A DNA stretch of 64,000 nucleotides from positions 181,226,001 through 181,290,000 of the forward strand of contig JBITNC010000001.1 in NCBI GenBank assembly GCA_050084985.1, in the 5' to 3' direction. The notes beneath the pieces are model-generated. The model was not told the origin of the DNA and did not search any database. It was given only the letters and a program-made list of their open reading frames with translations. A program made the translations under genes and the position numbers. Every line of letters begins with the position of its first letter. The stretch's first letter is position 1. This DNA comes from Nageia nagi. Taxonomy: Eukaryota; Pinophyta. Positions 37,003-49,363 of the stretch are shown here, piece by piece.

Positions 37003-38599
37003 GTTATGGATCCATGTTCATCTTGCATTCATCATGTCTCACTATAGGTCCATACATAGTGGATGAAATAAATATCTCATCATCAATGTTTCCTTAGGTT
37101 GGTAACTAATGAAATTTATTTGTTAGGTTTTTAGGTATGTAAATTATAAAATAATTAATTCAAATTTTCTTTACTTAAATTACAAAGTGTATGCAAATGT
37201 ATATTTATTTATCCCTAGTATGATTTTGCTATAAAGAGTTTGTTGTACTCATGTTATCATTTATCTCTTGTGTTACAATTTATTCATGGGGACTTGTGTC
37301 ATATAAAGATAAGGATTATGTCATAATTTATAAAAGTTTGATATTTAAATTAAATAAACTATTCTCAATGCTAACAAATTCATAATAAACTATGTTCAAA
37401 ATCTACTCAGTATTTGATTTTAACACTTAAAATCATTTAAAATAATAGGTCTTAAAAATTTATATTTCACAAAATTTTCAAACATATCTTAATCAAAAGG
37501 ATAAAATACTTGAATTCTAAAAATTAGTTAAAGGATAAAATAATATTATGTTGTTCAAAACTTTCAGGTGTGGCATAATTTGATTGCATATTTGCAAATT
37601 CAAAACTAAATAAAGATTTATTGATTAAAAACTTATTGTATCAAGCGTTAAAATATTTCACACTAAATTTTCATGTGTTTCACAAATGTTCTAAGATAAT
37701 GGGATTGGTCCCTCAAAGCTTTGCAAAAAAAATTGTAGACTTACAAAAATCTCATAAAATTTATCAAATTTTGAACTACAAATATGTACAAGTTGCTCTA
37801 TGTGTTATACCAAACATGTTGTATCCTAAAAAGCTTGAGAAAATTACAAATTTCAAAGTGCAAACTAAAACATGCTAAAATTTAAAGTTTTTTAATGTTT
37901 TCCTAGAAATGCAATAACATTTGGGAGAATGTTATCACATACAAAATGCAGTATCACATGTGTCTCACCATATAGGGGAAAAAATGCTCAATTTGTCCTA
38001 AAAATGACCAAATTTCAACTTTTAAATACCATAAATATGTTTCATAGGCTAAATAAACTAGTGGGTTTCATTCCCTTTGCTAAAATAACAACTTAAAGCT
38101 TAAAAAATATAGAATGAGTCAAAAGGTGATGGCTTTTTTTTTTAACCTGGTCAAAGTGAAAATATAATTGCATTTTAGGTTCAAACCCTAAATGCAATCA
38201 TGTTTTAGAAAAACATGATCATATTTCACTTTGGGGTAAAAATTTACCAAAAATCAAGCTTCAAATATCATTGTCTAAATTTGGTCCCTTGATACTATCT
38301 TGGGGCATGTTATATCCCTCTATTAATTATTTAATTCACATGTATCTTGCCTTTCAAATGATCTTTAATTGATCTCCTTTCTATTCGATCAACCTAATAT
38401 TGTTTGAGGGGAGGTTACTCTTAATTATGCTACATATTCACATGTTTTTGTAAAAACATTGTAACCTTAAAAATACACACATGCACATACATAAAAAAAA
38501 TAAATTCAAATTGTTCAAAATTATGTTTCCTTTAAGCAATATAACTCTAAACAATTTAAATAAAATTATTCAAAATCATATATATTCCATACACTGAAT
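37003..38599. other. Spacer without recognised genes
   Basis: AT-rich. An open stretch at 37621-37878 has no recognisable motif. Perhaps internal sequence of the element whose LTR starts at 39210. Confidence 0.3.
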
Positions 38600-39070
38600 T
38601 GGTAATATAGCTGAATTATAGTAAGTCTATGAACTTACTAGTGAGTCTACGTACTTATAGGCATATTATTCTAAATTTTTATTCAAATTATTCAAAGTCA
38701 TAGTATTTGAAGGCACATTTTTCAAATTATTCAAAGTTACATTATTTGAAGGCACATTTTTCAAATTATTTAGAGTTATAGTTTCTTAGTAAGTATATGC
38801 ACTTACTAGTAATTCTATGTACTTACAGGCATATCTTACTAAATTGCTTAGATTCAAATTGTTCAAAGACACATAGATTAGATTCAAATGCAAAATCATA
38901 TTGCTTAGATTCAATTTTTTTAAAGTCACCTTATGCAAATTCAAAATTTTCTAGTAAGTTTATGTACTTATAAGCACATTTTTCATAGGCATATTATTCA
39001 AAAATTTTGTTCAAATGTTCAAAGGCATATTTTTTAAATTACTATTCAAAATGTTCTTAGCACATATACA
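38600..39070. repeat. Degenerate tandem repeat array
   Basis: Copies of TTCAAATTATTCAAAGT plus ATTTGAAGGCACATTTTT (period about 52 bp, best at 38690-38775) are embedded in a longer unit of about 180 bp marked by CTTACTAGT and CTATGTACTTA (38630 and 38795). It ends about 140 bp before an LTR-like start. Confidence 0.65.
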
Positions 39071-39196
39071 CTTGGGTCATGCATTATGGTTACATGGACA
39101 TGATATATTTTGAATGATAACATAATTATAACTTCTGCAAAATACAGATTCATCTACACTTGTTGAACCAAGCCTTTCTTACAAAATACTTAGTCT

Positions 39197-40429
39197 AATA
39201 GGGGCAAAATGTAGATACTTGAAAATCACACTTTTTAGAATAAATGGATTATTAGCCTTGTATAATATTAATTCATAGTTTTATTTATTACATTGATTTA
39301 ACTCCATTATCAAAATATTTAAAAGAGCTATTGACTAACTAAAAGAGCTAATATTCACTTAAGTGTGTAAAAAGAGTTTAATTCACCTAAGGGCTAAGAA
39401 TGTGCAAAAAGATATTTTTTAGATACCTAAATTAAGTTATGGGTGAAGTATGTATATGAAATTGAAATTATAATTCCTAATCATAATTTATTTTCTCAAT
39501 TTTACTATTGTGATTAATTCTCTTATTTTTATCCAAGATTTCTCAAGCTAGGTTCGAAATACCAAACTAGGGTTTTAGACTATTTTTAAGGGTTTTTGAT
39601 ATAGGTTTAATCCATTTGGGCATCAATCCCTCCATTAAATCAATATTGGAGGTAATTTATACTATGTAATTATGTTTAAATTTATGTATTTGGATATTTA
39701 TGCATATTTTCAAGGTTCTTTTAGGTTTCCAAATAAGGATTTGGAAGATATAGTATCCTTTTGCTAGAAATATTTCTTAATAGATTCATAGGCATATAGT
39801 GTAATTCTAGATTAATATCATAGTAATGTGCATGTTAAATTATATATTTTTATATATTTATAGTCATAACTTAATTTAAATCATTTGGATATCCTTATAT
39901 CCTTTGGATCTAAAGGATTTTAACTTTCTTAATTCTATTTAGGGTTTGAATACATATGTGTAGTATTTGAACACTAGATTGATTACATTATTTAATAGAT
40001 CTATATAAATTGATTGTTATATCATATTAATTATTTAAAATTTAGAATAAGCATATGTATATTTGCATCATAGGTGAAATTGACTATTTTGATTCATCTT
40101 TCCCTATTAGTGAGATATCACAAGATTTTTGAGAAATGTTAACACTGTTAACGGTATGTAAGGATTATTTTTTATGCTATCATCGATATGAAAAATGTAG
40201 AAAATTGTAATAGAATTGGACAAGATGGTACAATATATAGCTAGGAAAGTGGCTATGATGTAAAGTTCATGTAGTAATTCATAGGAAACTATATATCCAA
40301 CCATAACTACAAGGCTACCCAATCGTGAGAATAATAAGAGATCCCAACAAAAGAAGAAGATTATGATGGTGTATTCACTAAAACCTTATCATATGATATC
40401 CATAATTATTCCCTACCACATGATCATAA
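39197..40429 (+). other. Orphan polypurine tract and LTR start, then unassigned DNA
   Basis: TAATAGGGGCAAAA followed by TGTAGATACTTG at 39210 looks like the polypurine tract and LTR start of a further element of this group. I could not find its partner LTR or its end. The rest up to 40429 shows no gene; the LTR and PBS of TE7 were expected here but were not recognised. Confidence 0.4.
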
Positions 40430-41300
40430 GTCCCCAAGTTTAATATGTTTAGTGGTGATCAAGACATCAAGCAATATCTTATTCGCTTTTAGGAGTGCTT
40501 GCTGAAACTAGGATTAGAGAAGAAATTGATGGTAAAATTTTTTCCAAGGAGTTTGAAAGGTGATGCAAGCAAATGATTGTATGATTTGTCAATGGGATCT
40601 ATAGATTAATTAAATTCATTTGTACATGTATTCATAAATCAATACAATCATAATATTAAAGAGTAAGGAGCCATCACATAATTATGTCTCTTGTACCAAG
40701 GAAGTAATGAAACCCTAGACAAGTATATTTTGAGATTCAAAAAGGTATGATAATATATTCATAATAAATTGGATGAAAATGAAATTTATGGTATATTCAA
40801 AGATTCTATTTTTCTAATTATTAATTTTCATGCTCTAACTTAGAAAGGTATTAGATTTGGGGTATTGGTAAAATAGTTGTTACAAAAAGAAAAAGTTTTA
40901 CTTGAGTTAGGAGATCTCAAGTATACATATACTTCTTACAATAAGGAGAATCATAAGACATACACTAAGAAGGAGGAAAATATAGTAAATATGGCTGATG
41001 TACTTACACCTACCTTTACAATATCCAACACAACAAGAGATAGAAGGTATAGATTTCCAATTTAGCCAAGGTCATTTTAAGAGATTTGATGAAGAAAGGT
41101 TTATTGTAGCCATTAGATAAAAACATAGAAGATGATGTGTTTCATTAGGAAATTATAATTCTTATTATGCTTATCATAAAATAAGAGGTCATACTACAAA
41201 CCTTTGTAAAGCATTAGAATCTACAATTTTGGACCTTATTACATAACAAAAATATGAAATTAATTAGAATGCTTTAGATCTAGAGATTGTAGTAAACATA
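40430..41300 (+). pseudogene. TE7 gag, degenerate
   Basis: Translation gives KFNMFSGDQDIKQYLIRF (about 40437-40490), LKLGLEKKLMVKFFPRSLKG and GSNETLDKYILRFKKV (about 40695), the standard retrotransposon-gag core, followed by a basic region ending near 41060 (TTRDRRYRFPI) and further traces to 41300. Stops are frequent. A zinc knuckle is not evident. Confidence 0.7.
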
Positions 41301-41639
41301 GTTTTAGTGTATAAGATGTTTGTGTTGAATCAAGAAGAGGAGGGATCCAAGGAATATTTAAAATCCAATCACTACTAAACAAGTGAGTGTCCCACCTAAT
41401 CCTAAATGTCATAGAATGATTGAGCAATTGAAAACTACTCCTACTAAGATTGGCTTGTCTGATCTCATATATACATCTAAAAAAGTCAAGATATATTGTA
41501 TGCTTTGTTCAAAAATAAAAATATTCCCACCAATATGATTTATGCTATGTTTTTGGAAAAACATAGGTCTATTAAGGAATGTGATGGAATTACGTCCCAA
41601 AAACTTAGTAATGAAATTCTTGCTAAGTGTTTAGACTTA

Positions 41640-42230
41640 TACATCACACCTATGATATAAGGATGGAAAATAAAAATAATAATGGTAGATAATGGATTAG
41701 TTGTTAATGTGTGTTCTCATAAATTTTTGATACAAATTCAAGATAAAGGTGTAAAGATACCTCCTTTAGAAGAAGCTACATTCCAAATTAGAGCATATGA
41801 TAGTTAAAAAAAAGTCCACTTGGAATAGCTACAATTTTGGTCACAATAGGGGTTAAAATAGTTGAAACTTAGTTTCATGTTATGAATTCAAAATTATCTT
41901 ATAGCTTGTTGTTATAAAGGCCTTGGCTTCATGATATGTATGTAGTATAATCAATAATACATGGCAGGTTGAAATTTGAATATCAAGATGAGATACATAA
42001 AGTAATAGGTGATATAGAACCATATGCCTTATGTAATGTAGCACAAATGGAGGAATTCACCATGACCTATCCTAGATATGAAACTATACCTTTGGAAGTA
42101 GATTCAATATTGGTAAAAATAGAAAAATAGACTCAAATTATAGAGACAAGAATGGGAATGTACAAAATTGAAAATTTTGATATGTTAATTTTTGTAAAAG
42201 ATTTGGAATGATAAAAAAATTTCAATATTA
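41640..42230 (+). pseudogene. TE7 aspartic protease, degenerate
   Basis: The active-site block reads IIMVDNGLVVNVCSHKFL (about 41680), with the catalytic aspartate kept in a D-N-G context typical of this lineage. The distal part shows SYSLLL-stop-RPWLHDM (about 41893-41935), the counterpart of the LLGRPW motif. Stops after RAYDS and elsewhere inactivate it. Confidence 0.65.
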
Positions 42231-43018
42231 AAGGTCCTCAACAACATGTAATACTATATACATCCTATGAATGATGTGAAAATAGTGAGGGTGATGGTGG
42301 TTCTTGCTTTGCAATAATAATATCTCCCAACCTAGTGACTTCAATGGACAATTCGATGAAGAACACAATGGGTAAATCTTTTCCATCTCCTTTTGTACAT
42401 AAATACATGATAGAAAATTACAAAGTATAAAGGAGGAGGTTTAGGCAAATCAATATAGGGTACTCCTATTCCTACTTATTTAGGAGCTTAAAAAAATAAG
42501 AATGGATTGGGTAGTGATCAAAATATAAAGCAAACTATAAGACCTATCAAGTTTGTTAAAGAATGCAATATGATTGTACTTTCTAATTATATTGATGAAG
42601 ATTTATGGCTTGATGATACTATACAACTTGAGTTTGATTACTTTGATATAGATAATGATGTATTAGAATAGATGGGGGTACATTTAGAGTTTCCTAAATC
42701 AAATGAGAAAAGAAAAATAAGATACAGTCTTAGTGAGTATGGGTATTTTGTACAAGAGGTAAATTTTAATGAAGCATTTTAGGTTCAGCAAGAAGATGAT
42801 GAAGCATGTGACATTTAAGGATTAGAAGAGTTACCTTCATTATTGAAGAAAAGGATGAATTAGAATTCCTAAATGAAGAGTTAATAGATTTCAACATTGG
42901 AACAAGTGATGAGGAGAAACTGATAAATGTTGGAGCTACCCTTCCAATACCTCAACCATAAAGGTACAAAAATAAGTTTATCAAAAATCATAAGAATTTT
43001 GCATGGTCTTATATAGAT
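42231..43018 (+). pseudogene. TE7 protease-RT linker
   Basis: Plus-strand traces of acidic sequence (for example LDDTIQLEFDYFDIDNDV near 42610-42665, and an ELPSLLKKRMN/EDELEFLNEEL-type stretch near 42830-42880) lead into the RT start. Broken by stops. No separate function expected. Confidence 0.45.
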
Positions 43019-44440
43019 ATGCCTGGTTTAGATCCTTCTTTTGTTATGCATAATTTACCACTTAAGGAAGGAGCCAAGCTTATTAAAAAGAAACCAAGAA
43101 AGATGCATCATTCAAAGGCATTGTTAGTTAAGAAAGAAATTGAAAAATATTTGAATGTTATGTTCATTAAACTAATAGATTATTCAGAATGGATGGCTAA
43201 TATTGTTCTTGTTACTAAACCTACTGGAGAGATAAGAGTTTGTATTGATTTTCATGATATCAATGATACTTATCCAAAATATGATTTTTCATTACCAAAT
43301 ATTAATATGATTGTGGATAGTATTGCTGGTCATGATACTTTATCTTTTATTGATGGATTTTTGATATATAATCAAATTTTAATCAATTTGTATGATCAAC
43401 ATAAGATTGCTTTTACTACACCTTAGGGAAATTTTTGTTAGAAGGTTATGCCTTTTGGTTTGAAAAATGTAGGTGTTACTTATCAAAGAGCTATGGTGTA
43501 TATGTTCCATGAGCATATTCATAAATCAGTGAAGGTGTATATTGATGATATTTTTGTCAAATCAAAGTAATTCCAAGATCATTTGGAGCTCCTTTAAGAG
43601 GTTTTCAAAAGATATAAGCTTAGAGTAAAACCTCAAAAATGTGCTTTTGCTATTACTTCAAGAAAATTACTTATTTTAATGGTTTTAAAAAGGGGTATTG
43701 AGGTAGATCCTAAGAGGGTACAAGCCATAGTGAGTATGCCAACTTCAAAGAATCTCAAACAACTAAGGAGTCTTAAAGGGAAGATAAATTTAGTAAGAAG
43801 GTTCATTTATAGACTTGGGGATAAATTTAGGTCATTTACTTATTTATTAAAAAAGGATGTCAAGTTTATATGGAATGATAAGTATCAAAAGGCATTTGAA
43901 GATATAAAAGAATATTTTCTAAATACTCCTATCTTAGTGCCTATGGATTTTGAAAAACTAGCATATCTATATATATCAGCCATATTATATGTCTTGGGGT
44001 CAATGATATGTTAGAAATATTATGAGAATAAAGAAAGAGAAATGTACTATCTTAGAAAAACTCTCATAGATTATGAAATAAGATATACCCCTATGGAAAA
44101 GCTTTTATTTGGTATTATTTTTGCTACAAAAAAAACCAAGGCATTATATTTTATATTGCACTACATATGTTGTTAGCCCAATTAATCCATTGAAATATCT
44201 TATAGCAAAATAACACTTATCAATAAGGGTAGCTAAATGGTTGATGTTGTTACAAGAGTTTGACATAAATTTGTTGAAGTAAAAATCTATGAAAGGGTAA
44301 GAAATTGCAGACTTGATAGTAGAATTTCCCCAAAATGATGGTATAGTGGTGCATGAAGAATTGCTATATGAATATGATGAGGATTCATGCTATCAACGAT
44401 GTGAAATACTATTTGAATGCTATCAATGATGTGATGGAGA
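43019..44440 (+). pseudogene. TE7 reverse transcriptase and RNase H, degenerate
   Basis: It begins MPGLDPSFVMHNLPLKEGAK. RT motifs in order: KPTGEIRVCIDFHDIND (about 43210-43265), FIDGFLIYNQI (motif A, D kept, about 43345-43380), KVMPFGLKNVGVTYQRAM (about 43440-43495), YIDDIFVKSK (motif C, about 43540-43570). RNase H follows: SLKGKINLVRRFI, YISAILYVLGSM, then KEREMYYLRKTLIDYEIRYT (about 44035-44095). Stops at 43424, 43438, 43568, 43597 and 44012 mostly replace Q, W or Y codons, so the frame survives over long distances. Confidence 0.88.
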
Positions 44441-44444
44441 AGAG

Positions 44445-45030
44445 ATGGCTATTTCATATGAGTTCATTTGCTACATGGAGGATAAGCCTACAACTTGGAC
44501 ATTGTATTTTGATGGATCAAAATGTACTTATGAGGTAGGTGCAAGTCTAATTTTAGTGTTACCTTCCAATGAGGTAATACCTAAAGCATATAAAATTGGC
44601 TTTGAATGCACTAACAACATAGTAGAATATGAAGCTCTAATTTTGGGTTTGAAAGCAACTATAGCTCTAAAAATAAAAAATATGGAAATGTATGGTGATT
44701 CACAACTTGTTGTAAATCAAATCAATGATACATATAATACAAAGGATTAGAAATTTAAACTATACAAGATAGTGGTTATTGAATTGTTTGATGAATTTGA
44801 TAGGTACAATATTCAAAATATTCCAAGTGCTAACAACAAGTATACATATGCAATGGCAAGTGAAGTGTCATTGGTACCAATTGAGATAGAATATGAAGAA
44901 ACTATCCTCAAGATTAGAAAGCTTGGTACACCTTCTTATCTTTATCAACTAGATGAAGAACATACATGCCTTCTTTCTTTAGAACATGATCCTCAACAAT
45001 GGTATTATATTTATGATTATTTAAAAGATT
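44445..45030 (+). pseudogene. TE7 second (plant-type) RNase H, degenerate
   Basis: TTWTLYFDGSKCTYEVGASL (about 44488-44550) and FECTNNIVEYEALILGLKAT then MEMYGDSQLVVNQIN (about 44600-44735) show the conserved D, E and D of an archaeal/plant-type RNase H. A stop at 44748 separates the C-terminal part (44772-45032). In Tat elements this domain lies between RT-RNase H and integrase. Confidence 0.85.
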
Positions 45031-45032
45031 AA

Positions 45033-46253
45033 ACAATACCAGAGAATTATGATAGAAATGAAAGAGTTAGATTAAAGAGGAAAACTATTAAGTATGTCAT
45101 TATTGGGGAAGTTTTATATAAAATATCATTTGATGGAGATATTTTGAGATATCTAATACAACTTGAAATAATAAAAACACTAGAATAAGTACATAATGGG
45201 TTGTGTGGAGGTCACTTCTTTGCAAAAGCATTATACACCAAGCTTTTACAAATTGGTTACTAATGGACTACAATGGAGGAGGATTGCAAGAATAACGTTA
45301 AGAGTTATTTGCAATATCAAAAGTATTCAAAATTAGAAAAATAACCAACTCAAGAATTTAACAACATAGTATCACCATGGCCATTTGCAAATTGAGGTAT
45401 ATACTTGATTGGTCTTATTAATCCATGTTCAAGACATCACAAATTCATCATCATATCTACAAAGTTTATTACAAAATGCATTAAAGCTATTCCAATGAAC
45501 TTAGTCATATATGATAAAATTATTGCTTTCTTGATTTATAATATCATCACAAGGTTTGGAGTGCCACAAAGATTGATCATGGATAATGGGCCAAATTTCC
45601 AAGGTAAGGACATGAAAGCCTTTTGCAAAAGGTTTCATATTGCTCAAACATTTTCTTTAGTATATTATTCTTATGGGAATGGTCAAGTGGAAGCATCAAA
45701 CAAAACTATAAAAAACATTTTGGTAAAAACATATGATAGATACAAGGAAGATTAGCATGAATATTTACCTTATGCACTTTGGGCATATAGAATAAGCATT
45801 AGAACAATCATTGGGGTAACACCATTTTCATTAGTTTATGGAGATGAGGTTGTTGTAATATTAGAGTTAGAGATACCATTCCTAAGAATCTTACAACAAA
45901 GAGATATATTAGATGAAGAAGCAAGAAAATCAAGACTACAATAGTTGGAAGCACTTGATGAAAAGAGAATCAAGGGAATTAAGCATCAAAAGGAATTTCA
46001 TGCAAAGTTAAAGAAGATATTTAGCAATAAAATAAAATTAAAGGAGTTCAAAATAGGATATTTGGTGTTGAAAGAGAACATCAATAAAATAGCTTCAAAT
46101 GATGAATTGAAAGGAAAATTTGAACCAAATTGGTTAGGCCTATTTATTTTCATTGAAGCAATAGAATCAAAATATTATAGGTTATCATCCATAGATGGCA
46201 AAGAAGAACCAAAAACCTTCAATGACATACATCTCAAATGCTTCTTTGCATAA
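45033..46253 (+). pseudogene. TE7 integrase, degenerate
   Basis: The zinc-finger region (VHNGLCGGHFFAKALYTKLL, about 45190-45250) keeps its histidines, but the expected cysteine pair reads S and Y. In the core the first catalytic D is replaced (IYLIGLINP, about 45400), while MDNGPNFQGKDM (second D) and GNGQVEASNKT (E) remain at about 45580 and 45675. It continues ALWAYR, FSLVYGDEV, LEALDEKRIKGIKH and ends at a stop after HLKCFFA (46253). Lacking one catalytic residue and with stops at 45754 and 45942, it is dead. Confidence 0.88.
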
Positions 46254-47041
46254 GAGGACAACTTCATACCTTGTAAAATAATGAATATCTTATGCAAGGT
46301 ACATGTACTTTATATTTTATTTTTATTTCTATAATTTCTTTAACCATTACAATGTTATTGATGATTTGCATTATTGTTTACACATCATTATCAACATGAA
46401 TATATATATATATATAGTTTATAGACCATGGACATAAAAATGCTAGGTCATCGATGGCCATTGATATGACTAGTGAGAGTTCACTTACTTAAAAGATAAA
46501 TTAACGATGTAGTCATAAGTAGATTGCTGATATTGATTTATTATCAATGGATGATGCAACTCACTATGTATCCAAAATATTTTCATGCAAGATATAATTA
46601 ACACTTTTTGTAGGTACATACATAAAAAAAAGAAAAGCAAATGAAGCATAATTCATGTTGCTAATGATATTATAAATTATTTACACATTGTTAGTGGCAT
46701 TCATATCAAAAAAATTAATACCTGAGATCAAGGAACCACTTATGTACCAAGGAATGGATTTAAATCATCAAAACATAAAACTATGGAGTATCAAAAATAA
46801 AAGTAGTGAGATTCATGGTTGGAAAGTGTAAGGGTAAAAATGAGGCAATTCCTCAAGTTTTATCTTGGTTGCACCACTCAAGGAGCTTTCCGAGGGTAAC
46901 CAAGTCAAAAAAGGCTAGCAAAGGACCCTCATCATCAAAAGGTAGTACTACATAAAGAGTTTAATGATTTAAAAAATTTCTTTTATACTTATTTGGATAT
47001 GTAATCTCATTTTTCAATCACACCTCTAAAGAGGGGCAAAA
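46254..47041 (+). other. TE7 3' untranslated region and polypurine tract
   Basis: No gene. It ends with AAAGAGGGGCAAAA at 47028-47041 directly before TGTATATGCC. A short TA run occurs at 46400-46416. Confidence 0.6.
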
Positions 47042-47633
47042 TGTATATGCCTAGAAATAAATTTCCTTATATTAAATAAGTTATTTTATAGAATTAAGAA
47101 ATATTTATTGTAAAGAGGGTAAAAATATACCCAAGGTAATGTAATCAATGTAATAGACCATTTTATAATGTAAGAGGTGTCAAAAATCAAGAAAAGATAA
47201 CAAAAATAATGTAATATGCAATGATCCCAAGAATCAAAGAGGATGAAAATGTTGCTATAAAGGAATATCAAAAGTAACACATAGGGAGATATCAGATATA
47301 AAGATAGCTAGAGAGAAAGATTGGAATATGCAATATCATTTTATCCTACCCATAATGGTGTTTTGTCACACCACCTATTCTTAGACCTGTTATACCCTTA
47401 ATCTTATTTCATGCATTTCAATTTCTGTATATGGATCTACATATTATAGGTCATTGATGACATCTTTCTTGTAGGATATTAATGATGTTCTTATTTCATA
47501 GTATGTTATTCTAATTGATGTATGATTCATGTTACTTCATTATAATATAGATCTGATGAAGATACATTATTTATCATGTTCATTTATTGATATATCTATG
47601 ATATATGCATTAATATTACATTGTAGAAAAATA
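47042..47633 (+). repeat. TE7 3' LTR (end uncertain)
   Basis: Starts TGTATATGCCTAGAAATAA after the polypurine tract. Its end is obscured by the adjacent TE8 LTR. No matching 5' LTR found, so length is a guess. Confidence 0.5.
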
Positions 47634-48436
47634 ATGCTTTGATTTATTATTCATTCATTATTTTTAGTTTACATAATTAAAATACATCTTTTAGGTATCT
47701 AAAATTAATTATTTATTAAAGGAATTTATTGTTATTTTAAGTATTGTGCACTCTCACTACCTTTATATCTTATGGTAATAAGTTATTCCAAAGATAAGCT
47801 CAAGAAGATGTACTGGCATTAGAACTTGATAAATCCAAGGAGGAGTCTCGGTATTAGACCTACTGCCTATAAAGTAAATAGTTTCCATAATGTATCATGA
47901 TATAATATGGATTGAACTTGATACATGGTAGTAAAAATATTATTAACTAGTATTATTGCATGCCACCTATCATATTTGGATTTTATTCTACTTTGGCATT
48001 ATTTATTTTTGTAATTATTTTATCCATCATATGTGAATAAACTAGCTTCAAATGAGATCTTGTGATGATGATTGAAGGTTTTGAAGGCTTTTGTGTGTAT
48101 ATCATTTAGCAAGGGTTCTCCATTTAGAGCAATGACACTCTATAGAGTTTAGGTATACTGGTCTCATTCATGAGAATAATTCATTGATAACATCTTTGAT
48201 TCAAGTGTGAGTTACAATATTCACAATAGGTAAAGTAATAGGGTGTAAGTTCATTTAAATACATATTTGATAGGTTAAGGTTAATTGAGCATTCTAGGTT
48301 ATTATCATATTCATATTAGGTTTCTTTAGTTAATAATAGGATTGTGATCTTTATTAATTTTGTTATTATTAATTCTAACTCAATATTATAATTAACCTTA
48401 ATAATTAATCACAAATTAATTATTTTGGTTATAAAT
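47634..48436 (+). repeat. TE8 5' LTR
   Basis: Aligns with 61572-62357: AATTAAAATACATC, GGTATCTAAAATTAATTATT, TAAACTAGCTTCAAATGAGA-like and the end ATTATTTTGGTTATAAA. The first 20-40 bases are divergent, so the start is approximate. Confidence 0.75.
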
Positions 48437-48437
48437 A

Positions 48438-48448
48438 TTGGTGAACCC
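48438..48448 (+). promoter_or_regulatory. TE8 primer-binding site (putative)
   Basis: TTGGTGAACCC next to the LTR end, shared with TE3 and TE6. Confidence 0.6.
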
Positions 48449-48847
48449 ATCCATGTGTTACAAATCCTAGGATTTTAATTTTAGGACATGAAATTTTATA
48501 TGGATTATTTTATTTACAAAATTAGAAATTTTTGTTGCTTAAAAATTATTAGATTTAAAGAAGATTTCTTATTGGTGAATTTTATTTTTGAAGAAAACCC
48601 TATATTTTGAAGCTCATTTTGTTCAATTTAGTGAGATCTAGCATTACAAAATTTTATACAAACTATATATAAATATGATTAATTTTTTTTTAATGATTTT
48701 TAAAGGCCTAAAATTGCACATTTTTATCAATATTAGGAAATATTTTTCTAAAAAATATCATATTAAAAAGTCCTAAAATTTTGAAAATATTTTGTTACTA
48801 TTTAGTGATTAGTTTCACATTAAAGATTTTCCAAAACTATAGGTCAT

Positions 48848-48852
48848 CATAG
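48848..48852. repeat. Target-site duplication of TE9, left copy
   Basis: CATAG precedes the LTR; the same pentamer is found at 57465-57469. Confidence 0.9.
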
Positions 48853-49353
48853 CGAAGGAACTAAGACTAACAACATAATTCCTAAACAATCAAGATCACA
48901 TGAAAGCTCTCAATTCACATTTAACTATCACACAAAGCAATCTCACAAAGATAACACAAGATGTAAGTGGTTCCTCCAACTAGGAGTACATCCACTAACT
49001 AGATCTTTACTTGAATCACAAATACAACTCTCTTACAATCCTCCTAATCTCAACTCCTACACTTCTATCCTATAGCATAACTTTTCTCTACAATTAGTGT
49101 ATGATCACAAAGAGGGATCCTTCTATGTATAGGCCAAAATCTCTCTTTGGATCACCCTTTTATCCAATGTACAAAAGCATGACATGCACATCCTTTTACC
49201 TAAGGGGCATACTCATGATATGGAGTTTAGAATAGGTTACATTACCATATTCACTTAAATACTTAAGGTATAAAATGATACCCTTAAGTATTAGTGAACT
49301 TACATAGAAGATTATTATAAAATATTTACAATAATGCATTATACATTCTAACA
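48853..49353 (-). repeat. TE9 3' LTR
   Basis: From CGAAGGAACTAAG (first T changed to C) to ACATTCTAACA. Pairs with 56964-57464. The TATA box present in the other LTR is altered here (near 49124-49131). Confidence 0.95.
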
Positions 49354-49363
49354 CTCCCCCTTA
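49354..49363 (-). promoter_or_regulatory. TE9 polypurine tract
   Basis: The minus strand reads TAAGGGGGAG directly before the 3' LTR. Confidence 0.85.

Larger units (their letters stand above)
40430..47633 (+). mobile_element. TE7: Tat-like Ty3/gypsy retrotransposon
   Basis: Plus-strand order gag, protease, RT, RNase H, second plant-type RNase H, integrase, 3' untranslated region, polypurine tract (47028-47041) and 3' LTR start (47042). Dual RNase H identifies the Tat/Ogre lineage. The 5' LTR was not found. All genes carry scattered stops, but long stretches keep the frame. Confidence 0.85.

Noticed and set aside
43019-46253. An altered genetic code with TAA/TAG read as glutamine
   Set aside because: Stops also stand where Trp or Tyr is expected, TGA stops occur, frameshifts exist, and catalytic residues are lost too. 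Ordinary decay explains it.
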